64,000 nucleotides of DNA from Chitinophagaceae bacterium PMP191F (GTDB lineage: Bacteria; Bacteroidota; Bacteroidia; Chitinophagales; Chitinophagaceae). Below, piece by piece: positions 8,492 through 17,579 of the stretch (positions are counted from its first letter, which is position 1; the number at the start of each line of letters is the position of its first letter). Under the pieces are notes generated by a model, which saw only the letters and a list, made by a program, of their open reading frames with translations, was not told the origin of the DNA and ran no database searches. The stretch spans positions 1-64,000 of the forward strand of contig LGYU01000018.1 of assembly GCA_001302245.1 (NCBI GenBank), written 5' to 3'. Position numbers and translations under genes: made by a program.

Positions 8492-9475
8492 TTATCGTTT
8501 CAGGCCTATCTGTACCGATTCCCAATTACTTTTAAAAGAAGCCACCATTACCGGAGTAACCTGCCATGAAGGTGTAAAAGTTAAAGTTGATACACCCTGG
8601 GCATCCGTTTTTAGCCCTAATTTTTCATAAACGTTAGCCCTGGGACCGTTCGCGGTCATTTTTAATTTGGTTCCGTTGCTCAGTTTTGCCGTGATGGTGT
8701 ATTTACCTACCGGTATATTCTGGATGGCAAAGTTGGTGGAGATATCACTTACCTGCCTGGATACTTTAAAAGTTTTCTTTTCTCCATATAAACATTCTAT
8801 AGGCGTAAGCTCAATTTCAATAATGCTGTTAGAAGGAAGATATTCGGGGCTCGGATTGGGATCACCCGGGTAATTGATATTGAAATTAAAGGATATGGCA
8901 CCGCCATAATAGTTACTTTCATTATTGGGTTGCTGTGCCACTTCATCCGGATTTGCCGGGCCATAAGATAACAGTACAAAATTCTTGACAACACCATTTC
9001 CCGAAGGGAACGATGTAGTGCCGCCAACAGGGTAAAGTGCAATAACCGCAGGCGTTTCATTGTAAGTGACGGTAGCAGCAGTGCCAAAAAAGTAAGCTGC
9101 GCCGGCCGGTATTCTAAACTCGTAATACCCTTTTTCATCAGTAACAGCACTACCGCTGGAATAGAAGCCGCCTGTCAGTGAAGATGAAACCCCGATGTGT
9201 GCATTTTTGACAGGATTCCCTTTCAGATCGGCAACATATCCTCTTGCAATATTTGCTTTCACAGACAAAGCAGGAAAGTTAGGCATCCTTGGAATGGTGT
9301 TGCCCATTGCATTTACATAATATCCGCTGGCAGGAATGGTAAGAGTAGCCGTGCCGCTAACCACTGGTAAGTCGGGTTGAGAGCCCCAGGTGTCTTCAGA
9401 CGATGAGCCATTGGAGTTTTTTGAACAACTGCTTGCTAACAGGAAAGTCATCAGTAGATGATAGATTAATTTCAT
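8492..9475 (-). CDS. Lipoprotein with carboxypeptidase-regulatory-like domain
   Basis: The lipoprotein signal is MKLIYHLLMTFLLASSCSKN with the acylated Cys at residue 17. After a Ser/Gly-rich linker, a beta-sandwich of the CarboxypepD_reg type is seen (ARGYVADLKGNPVKNAHIGV and VTDEKGYYEFRIPAG). A second beta-rich region follows from about residue 205, with IQNIPVGKYTITAKL. Such proteins are surface or periplasmic and often bind carbohydrate or protein. It is 327 residues and has its own terminator. Confidence 0.75.
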   Translation of the reverse strand: MKLIYHLLMTFLLASSCSKNSNGSSSEDTWGSQPDLPVVSGTATLTIPASGYYVNAMGNTIPRMPNFPALSVKANIARGYVADLKGNPVKNAHIGVSSSLTGGFYSSGSAVTDEKGYYEFRIPAGAAYFFGTAATVTYNETPAVIALYPVGGTTSFPSGNGVVKNFVLLSYGPANPDEVAQQPNNESNYYGGAISFNFNINYPGDPNPSPEYLPSNSIIEIELTPIECLYGEKKTFKVSRQVSDISTNFAIQNIPVGKYTITAKLSNGTKLKMTANGPRANVYEKLGLKTDAQGVSTLTFTPSWQVTPVMVASFKSNWESVQIGLKR

Positions 9476-9620
9476 TGTTTGTATTTTTTAATAATGTTTG
9501 GGTGATCTGAAAAATGTAAAAGCTACTATAGCTGTATACGAATACAGTAGATATATGAAGGCTGAACGCCGATACTGCGATATTAAATTTGTGAATGGCC
9601 TTTTTAACGGCCTTATATTG

Positions 9621-10328
9621 TCATACAGGATTGTATTTATTGGGTAGCGCATCTAATACGCCTTTCGTATAAGCATCCAGTTTTCCTTTGGCCGCTATAG
9701 TACTTACTAAAGCCTGCATTGAGGTTCCTGTCTCTGCATCCTTGTTAATATTTCCACTTTTTTTCAGGTTTTTGGTTTCCAGTTTTTTAATAAGGTCCAG
9801 CATGGGGTGGTATTGAGTTACCAGGCCGATTCTGTATTTATCTCCCTTGCCTGGAAAAGATCTTGGAGTGTTTATATATTGAGCTCTTATTGAAACAAAC
9901 AAATATTGATCGGCAGATATTTCGCGACTGATTTTTTGAAGAATAATGCCGTTTTGTAGTTTTATTTCTTTAGAAATAAAAATCAGGCCCGGGGGAAGTT
10001 GTAACGTAACAGGTTGCTTATTGTTGTTTTTGAATAACAAACATAGCGGAACCTCTGTCTCAGCAGGAGATCCTATCCTGGGTTCGGCATTACAATCAGT
10101 TTCATCTATATGATCATAGCCCTCTATGCTTTCCAAAGTCAATCCTGCGGGTAAAACCAGGGGGGAGCCTTCGGGCTCTTCATCAGAGATGCTGAATCCT
10201 TTAGCGGGTATGAAGTCAGCGGGGGCTTCACCATCGCCGGCCCTGCACCCGGAAATAATCAGTAAGCTTACTATACAAATAGTTAGTGACTTTAAAAATC
10301 CAGGGTTCTTTAGTAATTGCTTTTTCAT
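9621..10328 (-). CDS. Hypothetical lipoprotein
   Basis: The signal peptide LTICIVSLLIISGCRAG places the acylated Cys at about residue 28. The mature part has a beta-rich segment with two Cys (DETDCNAE and EVPLCLLFKN), which could form a disulphide. The C-terminal half is basic and ends with DALPNKYNPV. I do not recognise the family. It lies 145 bases upstream of the other lipoprotein on the same strand, so the two may be co-transcribed. Confidence 0.65.
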   Translation of the reverse strand: MKKQLLKNPGFLKSLTICIVSLLIISGCRAGDGEAPADFIPAKGFSISDEEPEGSPLVLPAGLTLESIEGYDHIDETDCNAEPRIGSPAETEVPLCLLFKNNNKQPVTLQLPPGLIFISKEIKLQNGIILQKISREISADQYLFVSIRAQYINTPRSFPGKGDKYRIGLVTQYHPMLDLIKKLETKNLKKSGNINKDAETGTSMQALVSTIAAKGKLDAYTKGVLDALPNKYNPV

Positions 10329-10454
10329 TTTTTTCGTTAAAAAGCGAAACTATTTTAGCCAGATAATTTTATCAATTCCTGTCGATGTATGTCTGCCTTC
10401 GACGACAAACAGCTCAAAATAATAATAGAGTAGCCAGCAGAGTGGTAGTTCTGC

Positions 10455-10671
10455 TTCCTTCCGGCTTTCCCTGCCCTGATTTTAGGCTCACGTTGATAAG
10501 CGGCTGCTTTTGTTGTATACGTTTTGGTTAGCGTTGTGCTGAGAACTAAACGACATTGATAAACAATAGGAATAGGGCAGTCTTCAATTTTTCCTGTAAA
10601 TCATTCCCAGTGTGTCCGACATAGTAACGATCGCATATAGAGGAGTATAATATGTAGACGTAAAATGGCAT
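10455..10671 (-). pseudogene. Decayed GIY-YIG nuclease gene copy
   Basis: From the ATG at 10671 the minus strand encodes [20 protein letters not shown], identical at the N-terminus to the intact gene at 11038. It then falls out of frame. Later segments (around 10460-10510) still align with the intact gene at the DNA level (CACGTTGATA, TTTTGT..TA). It starts in the T-run of a copied tRNA terminator, as the intact gene does. Confidence 0.75.
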
Positions 10672-10672
10672 A

Positions 10673-11256
<584 letters not shown>

Positions 11257-11276
11257 TTCTTGCGTTTTTGGGGTTG

Positions 11277-11284
11277 CAAAGATA
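11277..11284 (-). promoter_or_regulatory. Bacteroidota -7 promoter element for the tRNA unit 2
   Basis: Minus strand TATCTTTG, matching TAnnTTTG, 20 bases upstream of the tRNA 5' fragment. The flanking TACCCTTATCTTTGCAA is shared with the unit 1 promoter at 12303. Confidence 0.65.
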
Positions 11285-11835
11285 AGGGTAGTTTGAAAAT
11301 AACAAAATCTATTTTAAAATTTTTGTAAATAAATCCGGAAGTATGCTATCATATCGCGGTAAAGATTTTATAAAATGAAATAAGACCTTTATTGATCAAA
11401 ATCTGATGATCTGGTCTGGAAATTTCAGTACATATTGTGCGGAGATGTTAAGAATTGTTTGTTTTACCTGTATTAAAGCAAGTAGAAAAATCAACAGGCT
11501 TTTGCAACCTTCTTAATCATACGTAGTATGTGCAACTGTACTGTCGGGCAATACCGCATATTTATAAACCATCGGTAAGTCATTTGAAAAATCAACAAAA
11601 ATGGGAACAATAAAGAACAAAGAAGCCATTCATTTCCTGTACGATACTAAATTTAAAACAGTTTGATCAATTACATACGGTAATAGCAGTTGACTATTCC
11701 AATCCATATCCAGGGTATCCGTCCAACAGACAAAACCGTTTCAGTAAATGGTTTTGTAACGTATCAATTCCAGGATAGAAAGATGATCAGTAGCGAGGTA
11801 CAGACAAACCAGGTTAGTTTTCTGCAGTAATTAGG
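11285..11835. other. Spacer between the two tRNA units
   Basis: AT-rich DNA with no recognisable gene. A 21-codon frame begins at ATG 11601 (MGTIKNKEAIHFLYDTKFKT and V) and then stops. The following 150 bases hold short open stretches in several frames, which may be a decayed gene. Confidence 0.45.
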
Positions 11836-11898
11836 CGTCTGTCCGGCATAGTAACGATCGCGTATAGAGGAGTGTAATAGGTAGATATAAACTGGCAT
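11836..11898 (-). pseudogene. GIY-YIG gene N-terminal remnant (unit 1)
   Basis: From the ATG at 11898 the minus strand reads MPVYIYLLHSSIRDRYYAGQ, a diverged copy of the first 20 codons of the GIY-YIG gene, and then leaves the homology. It starts in the T-run of a copied terminator. Confidence 0.75.
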
Positions 11899-11899
11899 A

Positions 11900-11930
11900 A
11901 AAAAAGGTTCACTGATGAGTGAACCTTTTC
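11900..11930 (-). terminator. Copied tRNA terminator (distal, unit 1)
   Basis: Same perfect 10-base hairpin AAGGTTCACT GATG AGTGAACCTT as at 10673 and 12068. Confidence 0.85.
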
Positions 11931-11937
11931 TTGTTAG

Positions 11938-12010
11938 TGGGAGTTGACGGGTTCGAACCGCCGACCCTCCCGACTGTAGGTCGGGATGCTCAGAACCAGT
12001 TGATCAAAAT
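11938..12010 (-). pseudogene. tRNA-Val 3' fragment (unit 1)
   Basis: Nearly identical to 10711-10783: intact T arm and 3' acceptor strand, anticodon arm CCCGA CCTACAG TCGGG, D-arm remnant, no 5' acceptor strand. Confidence 0.8.
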
Positions 12011-12066
12011 TTCTTTTTGATTGCCAATCAGTAGTTCACCCTTCTTTCTGTTTTTCCGACTGGCAT
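12011..12066 (-). pseudogene. GIY-YIG gene with internal deletion (unit 1)
   Basis: The minus strand from the ATG at 12066 reads MPVGKTERR and soon stops. It joins the first codons of the GIY-YIG gene directly to its 3' end, where the bases encoding [13 protein letters not shown] in the intact copy are still present. Most of the gene has been deleted. Confidence 0.75.
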
Positions 12067-12067
12067 A

Positions 12068-12098
12068 AAAAAAGGTTCACTGATGAGTGAACCTTTTC
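12068..12098 (-). terminator. Terminator of tRNA-Val (unit 1)
   Basis: Perfect hairpin AAGGTTCACT GATG AGTGAACCTT with a T-run on the minus strand, directly after the tRNA 3' end. Confidence 0.85.
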
Positions 12099-12105
12099 TT
12101 GTTAG

Positions 12106-12180
12106 TGGGAGTTGACGGGTTCGAACCGCCGACCCTCTGCTTGTAAGGCAGATGCTCTGAACCAGCTGAGCTAAACTCCC
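12106..12180 (-). tRNA. tRNA-Val (anticodon TAC), copy 1
   Basis: 75 bases, all four arms intact, anticodon loop CTTACAA, no encoded CCA. It is the same tRNA as at 11078; the two lie 1028 bases apart in a tandem duplication. Confidence 0.93.
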
Positions 12181-12226
12181 TTTTAGTATAACGAACTTTA
12201 TTACTTAAGAACCAGTGTTGAACTTT

Positions 12227-12283
12227 CCGCCGACTCTTCCGACTGTTAGTCGGAATGCTCTGAACCAGCTGAGCTAAACTCCC
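12227..12283 (-). pseudogene. tRNA 5' fragment (unit 1)
   Basis: GGGAGTTTAGCTCAGCTGG start, D arm, and a fully paired anticodon arm TCCGA CTAACAG TCGGA; the homology ends at GGCGG. No T arm or 3' acceptor strand. The anticodon arm is a palindrome: on the plus strand the loop reads CTGTTAG. Confidence 0.75.
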
Positions 12284-12302
12284 TTATTCCGTTTTGGGAT
12301 TG

Positions 12303-12310
12303 CAAAGATA
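12303..12310 (-). promoter_or_regulatory. Bacteroidota -7 promoter element for tRNA unit 1
   Basis: Minus strand TATCTTTG, 20 bases before the tRNA 5' fragment, with TTTTGTCGTAAACAAAC upstream giving a possible -33 region. Confidence 0.65.
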
Positions 12311-12703
12311 AGGGTAGTTTGTTTACGACAAAATTTTTTTTCATTTTTTTTCATTTTTTCCTTCCTCATAATCAACGGAATACGCTCAAAAGAACATGGC
12401 AACTGCATTACAGGGGAAAGGGAAAAATGAACTCCGGAAGAAAATACGAAATAAGAAATACGGAAGGTTGACAAGTTGAAAAGTTGATAAGGGAATCATT
12501 GACTATTCACGGATCTCAATTGCTGCCCGGATGACCGGTTTGGACGGAACGAACGCGTTTTCAGGTAAAAAACGAAGTCTTTTTTAATCGGGAATATACG
12601 AATGGCAGAACTCGAAACCTGAAACCCGCAACTGTTGTGAGGTCTCAAAACCCCCACATCACCCAATCAGAAATACAAAAAGGCACTTGCGAAGCTGCCC
12701 TTA
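12311..12703. other. Intergenic DNA between tRNA locus and clpS
   Basis: Contains a T-rich tract near 12330-12360 and, at 12430-12495, fragments of the interspersed repeat (ACTCCGGAAG, ACAAGTTGAAAAGTTG). The 66-residue minus-strand frame here lacks protein character. Confidence 0.45.
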
Positions 12704-12708
12704 TTGTA

Positions 12709-12716
12709 TAAATTTG
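12709..12716 (+). promoter_or_regulatory. Promoter -7 element of clpS-aat
   Basis: TAAATTTG matches TAnnTTTG. Its position puts transcription start near 12723, which favours the ATG at 12740 over the upstream TTG at 12704. Confidence 0.6.
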
Positions 12717-12739
12717 TAGTACAATTAAGTATTGAACTT

Positions 12740-13039
12740 ATGGCATTTGACGGTCCAACACGCCCTTTGCAGGATGAAGAAACCGATGTGCTTGTCGCTT
12801 CCGAAGAGCCGTACAGCCTGGTGGTATGGAATGATGAGGTGAACACTTTTGAATGGGTTATTGAAACCCTGATGGAAGTGTGCGGACATTCTGCCGAACA
12901 GGCCGAGCAATGTGCCTATATCATTCACTTCCAGGGAAAATATGCTGTAAAACAGGGCTCATACGATGAGTTGAAACCTTTTTGCGATGCCATCACCGAG
13001 CGTGGCATTGGCGCCACCATCGAAGTAATGGCCGGTTAA
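12740..13039 (+). CDS. clpS: ATP-dependent Clp protease adaptor ClpS
   Basis: 99 residues. ClpS hands substrates with N-terminal destabilising residues to ClpA/ClpC for ClpP degradation. The core motif is YSLVVWNDEVNTFEWVIETL (the Asn-Asp that contacts the N-degron), followed by CGHSAEQAEQCAYIIHFQGK and the C-terminal GIGATIEV strand. The ATG at 12740 fits the promoter position. It is directly followed, after 14 bases, by aat, which makes N-degrons, so the pair forms an N-degron operon. Confidence 0.93.
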   Translation: MAFDGPTRPLQDEETDVLVASEEPYSLVVWNDEVNTFEWVIETLMEVCGHSAEQAEQCAYIIHFQGKYAVKQGSYDELKPFCDAITERGIGATIEVMAG

Positions 13040-13053
13040 CAGTCTTCCTGCCT

Positions 13054-13704
13054 ATGCCACTGTTTGCACTGGATACCGAACTGGCTTTTCCTCCTGTACA
13101 TTTGGCCGAACCTGATGGTCTGCTGGCAATTGGTGGTGATCTATCCCCCGAACGTTTACTGCTGGCATATCGCAATGGTATTTTCCCCTGGTATGAAGGA
13201 GAACATATTTTGTGGTGGAGTCCCGATCCACGTTTTGTACTTTTTCCCGGCAAACTGAAGGTCAGTAAAAGCATGACGCAGTTACTGCGTCGCAGAGCTT
13301 TTCACTTTACCACCAACCAGGCCTTTGCTGAAGTGATCAGTAACTGTAAAGGCATTGCACGTCCGGGGCAGGATGGTACGTGGATCACCCCCGAAGTAAA
13401 GGACGCCTATATACGTATGCACCAGTTGGGATATGCCCACAGCGCTGAAGCATGGCAGGATGGCGAACTGGTGGGCGGATTGTATGGTATCCGCCTGGGT
13501 AAACTGTTTTGCGGTGAAAGTATGTTCAGCAAAGTAAGCAATGCCAGTAAATATGCTTTTATCAGTTACGTACAGCAATTGCAGCAGGAAGATGTGCAAC
13601 TGGTCGATTGCCAGGTATATACAGACCATCTGTCCAGCTTGGGAGCAGAAATGATACCACGCAAGACATTTGTAAAATGGGTAAAACAATTGATAGAGCA
13701 GTAA
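13054..13704 (+). CDS. aat: Leucyl/phenylalanyl-tRNA--protein transferase
   Basis: 216 residues. The enzyme transfers Leu or Phe from aminoacyl-tRNA to proteins with N-terminal Arg or Lys, creating ClpS substrates. Family motifs: LAIGGDLSPERLLLAYRNGI, FPWYEGEHILWWSPDPR, GTWITPEVKDAYIRMHQLGY, HSAEAWQDGELVGGLYGI and CGESMFS. The start MPLFALDTELAFPPVHLAEP is the usual one. It lies 14 bases after clpS and is very likely co-transcribed. Confidence 0.95.
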   Translation: MPLFALDTELAFPPVHLAEPDGLLAIGGDLSPERLLLAYRNGIFPWYEGEHILWWSPDPRFVLFPGKLKVSKSMTQLLRRRAFHFTTNQAFAEVISNCKGIARPGQDGTWITPEVKDAYIRMHQLGYAHSAEAWQDGELVGGLYGIRLGKLFCGESMFSKVSNASKYAFISYVQQLQQEDVQLVDCQVYTDHLSSLGAEMIPRKTFVKWVKQLIEQ

Positions 13705-13920
13705 TTGGAAAATGGCCTGAATGCCTTGAGGGTTGAATTGTTAAATCGTCGAAGAAAAGTCCGGAAGACCGGAAGTCGGAAAGCCGAAAGAAAGACGCAC
13801 GCAAAGCCGCTAAGACGCGATATATATTCGCTAAAAATTAAAGCCTAATAGCTAAAGGCCTTGTATTAGCTCGCGGCTCGAAACTCATAGCTAGTGGCTT
13901 TGTATTGAGCGTTCTGCGTT
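13705..13920. repeat. Interspersed intergenic repeat, copy R2 (inverted)
   Basis: Read on the minus strand, blocks appear in the same order as in R1 and R10: TCGAGCCGCGAGCTAATACA, AGGCCTTTAGCTATTAGGC, TTTGCGTGCGTCTTTCTTTC, GGCTTTCCGACTTCCGG, then CAATTCAACCCTCAAGGCAT and TCAGGCCATTTTCC. It fills the gap between aat and the next gene. Confidence 0.75.
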
Positions 13921-13928
13921 CAGTATTA

Positions 13929-14648
13929 TCAGATAATCTTCCCCTTAATGATCTCCATCAGTGTTGCTTTATAGTTTTCGCCGGTAAGTATTTCTGCGGT
14001 TATGCCTTTCAGCAATACACGGTTACCTTCAATGCCTGTGATGCGTTCAACAGGAATGATGAAAGATTTGTGCACACGTATAAATTGTTTGGCAGGTAAT
14101 CTTTCTTCCAGCTCTTTCATACTGGTATTGACAAGTGTTTTTTTGCCGCCGGTATAAATAGCTACATAATTCTTCATGCCTTCGATGTAGTCAATATCAG
14201 CCAGGTCAATTTTCAGCAGTTTGCCTTTCGATTCTGTTTTTACAAATATATAATCGTTTTCCGGCTGCTCTTTTGTTGTTTCAGGCGTAGACTCCTGTAT
14301 GCTTTTGGCGGCTTTTTGTACTGCTGCCAGGAATCGCGGCAGGCGTATTGGCTTCAGCAGGTAATCAATCACATCCAGTTCATAGCCTTCCAGCGCAAAT
14401 TCACTATAGGCAGTAGTTAGTATTACCCTGGTATTACCGTTGATGGCTTTTGCAAAATCGATACCCGATAACTCCGGCATCTGAATATCCAGAAAAACAA
14501 GATCTATTTTCTGGGTGGCAATGATCTGCAGGGCTTCCAGCGGATTGGTAGTGGTAGCCACCAGGTTCAGCAGCGGAGTCTGTTGCACATAATGTTGCAG
14601 GATATCAATGGCTGGTTGCTCATCATCTACAATAATACAATAGATCAT
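13929..14648 (-). CDS. LytTR-type response regulator (system 2)
   Basis: 239 residues. Receiver domain: IVDDEQPAIDILQHY, phosphoacceptor Asp in DLVFLDIQMPELSG, TTAYSEFALEGY, and DYLLKPIRLPRF. The LytTR DNA-binding domain begins near residue 138 (LLKIDLADIDYIEGMKNYVA, FIRVHKSFIIPVERITGIEG). The ATG at 14648 overlaps the kinase stop codon by four bases, so translation is coupled. Confidence 0.92.
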   Translation of the reverse strand: MIYCIIVDDEQPAIDILQHYVQQTPLLNLVATTTNPLEALQIIATQKIDLVFLDIQMPELSGIDFAKAINGNTRVILTTAYSEFALEGYELDVIDYLLKPIRLPRFLAAVQKAAKSIQESTPETTKEQPENDYIFVKTESKGKLLKIDLADIDYIEGMKNYVAIYTGGKKTLVNTSMKELEERLPAKQFIRVHKSFIIPVERITGIEGNRVLLKGITAEILTGENYKATLMEIIKGKII

Positions 14649-15721
14649 AATGCGTAAATGGTTAGTTGGGTAGTGTAAAAATCCTGTTCATCTTTAATAT
14701 CAAGTTTAAACTGATCCTTATAAGCCAGTTCCAGGCGTTTTTTTATATTGTCCAGGCCAATGCCTGTTGATAATTCTTTCGGACCTGTTTTCTTTTTATT
14801 GCGACAATAAAAAAACAGTTGATTATTGTTCACCTCCAGGTGTATTTCCAACGGATGACCGGTGTCTTTCAGATTACCATGTTTAAAGGCATTCTCTACA
14901 ATGGTGATCAGTACAAAAGGAATGATGGTAGCGCCATTGATAACGCCTTTCACATCAAAATGTACCTGCAGGTTGTTGCTGAAACGAAGCTGGTTGATCT
15001 TGATCACGTTGCGAACATGTTCAATTTCATCTTTCAGCAACGTTTTACCATTGGGCGTATTGGTATCATTCAGCGCATAGCGCATAATTTCACTCAATGT
15101 CAGAATTCCTTCAGACAATTCCGGGGAATAGGGTAGTGACCGTGAATACAGGAAATTGAGGGTGTTGTGCAGGAAATGCGGGTTGATCTGTGCTTTCAGG
15201 AAATTAAAATTAGCATTGGTCTTCTCTACTTCCAGGGCAATCTTTTGTTCTTCCAGGATCTTACGCTGTTTTTTTTCGTCCAGTAGTGAAACAACGTAGG
15301 CGATCAGCAAGGTGATGCCCAGGCCAAATATGATGGACATGGAATAAGAAAAAACGATCATGCTGACCGACAGCTTAGTATTCATCGCTTCAGATGCTCT
15401 TGATAGCTGATCGGTACATAATATATAAACTGCATACGATAATGCGCCTAAAAAGGAAATGGGCAGGTAATGCAGGAATTTTTTTCTGCCTGTGATCAGT
15501 TTGTAATAACCATTCAGTGTAAAATAGTAGAACGGTATATGGAAAAACAGGCTTATGAACTGACTGCGGATATAGCTGGACTTGAAGTAAATGTTTTTCA
15601 GGAATACTCCATTTAACATAGATGATAACCCTATACCCAGCAGGAAAAGTCCTGCGTAGATACAGACTACAACCAGTGCTATCTTTTTAAAAGGAAACCG
15701 TGCAGGAGCTTGACTGTGCAT
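14645..15721 (-). CDS. LytS-like sensor histidine kinase (system 2)
   Basis: 358 residues. Four membrane segments lie in the first ~150 residues, then a coiled segment LDEKKQRKILEEQKIALEVE. The His_kinase motif is FLKAQINPHFLHNTLNFLYS with the phosphorylated His in NPHF. ATP-binding part: VLITIVENAFKHGNL and TGIGLDNIKKRLELAYKD. It pairs with the overlapping regulator. The signal is unknown. Confidence 0.92.
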   Translation of the reverse strand: MHSQAPARFPFKKIALVVVCIYAGLFLLGIGLSSMLNGVFLKNIYFKSSYIRSQFISLFFHIPFYYFTLNGYYKLITGRKKFLHYLPISFLGALSYAVYILCTDQLSRASEAMNTKLSVSMIVFSYSMSIIFGLGITLLIAYVVSLLDEKKQRKILEEQKIALEVEKTNANFNFLKAQINPHFLHNTLNFLYSRSLPYSPELSEGILTLSEIMRYALNDTNTPNGKTLLKDEIEHVRNVIKINQLRFSNNLQVHFDVKGVINGATIIPFVLITIVENAFKHGNLKDTGHPLEIHLEVNNNQLFFYCRNKKKTGPKELSTGIGLDNIKKRLELAYKDQFKLDIKDEQDFYTTQLTIYAL

Positions 15722-16269
15722 GTGCTGACAACAATATGAATGGTAAAAGCAATATACTAAGATATCAAAATAACTGTAGTTGCAGTTGTATCTGGTTTCA
15801 CGCTGTTTGTTATGCCGGATTCCTTTATTTCAATAGATGGATGTTGCATACCGGCTGCTTTTTTTGCCTGTCCACTAATGAATCCTGGAGAAGCATTGAA
15901 AATACCGGATATAATTACAGCAAGCAGAATTAAGATTGGCATAAACAAACAGTTTTATGTTATAAGAGAGGCGTTTTCATTGACAGTACAAACATACTCC
16001 TACCGGTAAGCCGGGTAAAAAACGTTCCACCAAACAGGTTTTTCCCGGTACAAAACCGGTAAATGGACATTTTACGCAGAAGTTGTTCTCTTTGGCGAAC
16101 AAAATGCGGGAACACGACAAGTAGTTGCAGCAACAGATGCCCTACATTGTTTTTATATACAACTTATGCTGATGAATGAGATATCCGGAAAAGATTGGCG
16201 GTAATAGTTAGGCCCATGATAAGTGAAGAGACCAATCACGTAGTTCAATAATATCGGTGCAGCGTTGAT
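15722..16269. other. Intergenic DNA, possible 62-residue exported peptide
   Basis: On the minus strand 15757-15942 a small frame begins MPILILLAVIISGIFNASPG, a hydrophobic N-terminus like a signal peptide, then a polar stretch. It lacks a clear ribosome binding site and I cannot confirm it. The remainder holds no gene I can support. Confidence 0.3.
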
Positions 16270-17013
16270 TTAATAACTATACTGTTGCTTCAGGTAATCG
16301 CAAAGACCTTGAAAATCGGGATATACACTGTATTTGTTGATGCCAAAAGTACTCAGCAGTTTCTGCAGTTTGGGAAGTAATGGTTTGGTAATATTGATCC
16401 TTTCCACGCAATCAGGATAAATATCCTCCAGTGCCCGTTCGTCGCTGCCATGTATAGTGAACAAGCCACGCTGTGCAAAAATGCGGTCGTTCGATCTGTT
16501 GGGATAGATAGCAACAGGTAGCTTATGGATCACAATACTTTTATCATTACAACGACTGGCGTAGGTGGACTGATAATCTTTTTTAAAATCTTCTTCAGGG
16601 TTTTGCAGTGTTTCAGCACGGACAGCTTTTTTATTCAAAGCATAAGGATTCAGTATCCAGATATGCGGGTCTTGAACAGCAGGCGCATCAAAAGCAAAGA
16701 ACAATGCGGTGCCCAGGTTTTCTGTCCAGTCCAGCAGTCGTGTAGGAACGCCTTCATGCCGCATGGCAAATAAAGTTTCCCAACTGGAAGAAAAATGGAT
16801 TCTGGGCCCTACCAGTGATCTGAAGTCGCAATAAAGATTGTTCTCCAGTGTTTCCAGGTCTTTACCTGTTTTGGCATACACCCGCTGTAATGTGGGTTGT
16901 AATTTATAACTGCCATTTGCGTGGCCTCTGAAGATGGGGAATGTACAGTCTGAAAACTTTTTCGATTTCAGTTTGCTGTCAATAGTGTCAAAAAAAGCAT
17001 CCGTAGTGGTCAT
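16270..17013 (-). CDS. FRG-domain protein
   Basis: 247 residues. The defining N-terminal motif is PIFRGHANGSYKLQPTLQR, followed by WETLFAMRHEGVPTRLLDWT and NLGTALFFAFD, the conserved core of the FRG domain (named after the Phe-Arg-Gly). The C-terminal part includes RSNDRIFAQRGLFTIHGSD. FRG-domain proteins are widespread in bacteria and phages, and their biochemical role is poorly established; some occur near defence or toxin genes. Here it is flanked by ordinary genes and may be a single-gene cargo. Confidence 0.85.
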   Translation of the reverse strand: MTTTDAFFDTIDSKLKSKKFSDCTFPIFRGHANGSYKLQPTLQRVYAKTGKDLETLENNLYCDFRSLVGPRIHFSSSWETLFAMRHEGVPTRLLDWTENLGTALFFAFDAPAVQDPHIWILNPYALNKKAVRAETLQNPEEDFKKDYQSTYASRCNDKSIVIHKLPVAIYPNRSNDRIFAQRGLFTIHGSDERALEDIYPDCVERINITKPLLPKLQKLLSTFGINKYSVYPDFQGLCDYLKQQYSY

Positions 17014-17144
17014 GGTGTAAAGTTTAATGGTATATTATAAATGCCTGCAGGTACAGAACACATATAATACAAAAATATAAACTTTAAAAGAAGAAAGACA
17101 AAGGACAGGCTTTTGTACGGCGTATGACACCAGGTTAAAAGAAG

Positions 17145-17483
17145 TTAGCTTTTTTGTATTTTGGCAGGCCTGCTGAGTTTAAAATCTGCCTGCTGGGGTT
17201 TCAGGAATTGCCCGCCATGTCCGCGGTAGCCTTTGGTGTAAGAGGTTATTGTTGCTTCAAAAGAGATCTGCGCGCCTTTCTGAAATGGGCCTGCATCCCG
17301 GAAACCTTTGGTTTCGGTAAACCAGCTATGATTGGTGGCCGGTGCACCGTTTTCAAAACGGATATTTTTTAATAACAGGGTAGTGGTGGTGATGCCGTTT
17401 CTGCCGGCCTTACTGCCATAACGCTCAAACACTGCAGTAAAACGGTGTCGTTCTTCATTCTTTTGTTGTAAGCCGGTTCGCAT
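17145..17483 (-). CDS. Conserved hypothetical protein, possible OB-fold
   Basis: 112 residues. Conserved-looking pattern: HRFTAVFERYGSKAGRNGIT, TLLLKNIRFENG, ATNHSWFTETKGF, GAQISFEATITSYTKGYRG and LSRPAKI. I have seen this arrangement in small uncharacterised proteins of bacteria and phages. The five-strand pattern suggests a small beta-barrel that might bind nucleic acid, but that is inference. It has no membrane segment or signal peptide. Confidence 0.6.
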   Translation of the reverse strand: MRTGLQQKNEERHRFTAVFERYGSKAGRNGITTTTLLLKNIRFENGAPATNHSWFTETKGFRDAGPFQKGAQISFEATITSYTKGYRGHGGQFLKPQQADFKLSRPAKIQKS

Positions 17484-17520
17484 GGAGTTGTATTTGTATG
17501 CTGCCTGACAAAGATATCAA

Positions 17521-17559
17521 ATACAAAAGGTGTCTCCGGAAAAGAGACACCTTTTGTAT
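17521..17559 (-). terminator. Terminator of the LamG-domain gene
   Basis: ATACAAAAGGTGTCTC and GAGACACCTTTTGTAT form a perfect 16-base stem with a 7-base loop, 20 bases after the stop codon at 17580. The outer A/T pairs give T-runs in both directions. Confidence 0.85.
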
Positions 17560-17579
17560 TTGAGTAAAGTTACTGAAAA

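Noticed and set aside
12274-12474. 66-residue minus-strand frame
   Set aside because: It overlaps the tRNA promoter region and low-complexity A/T runs.
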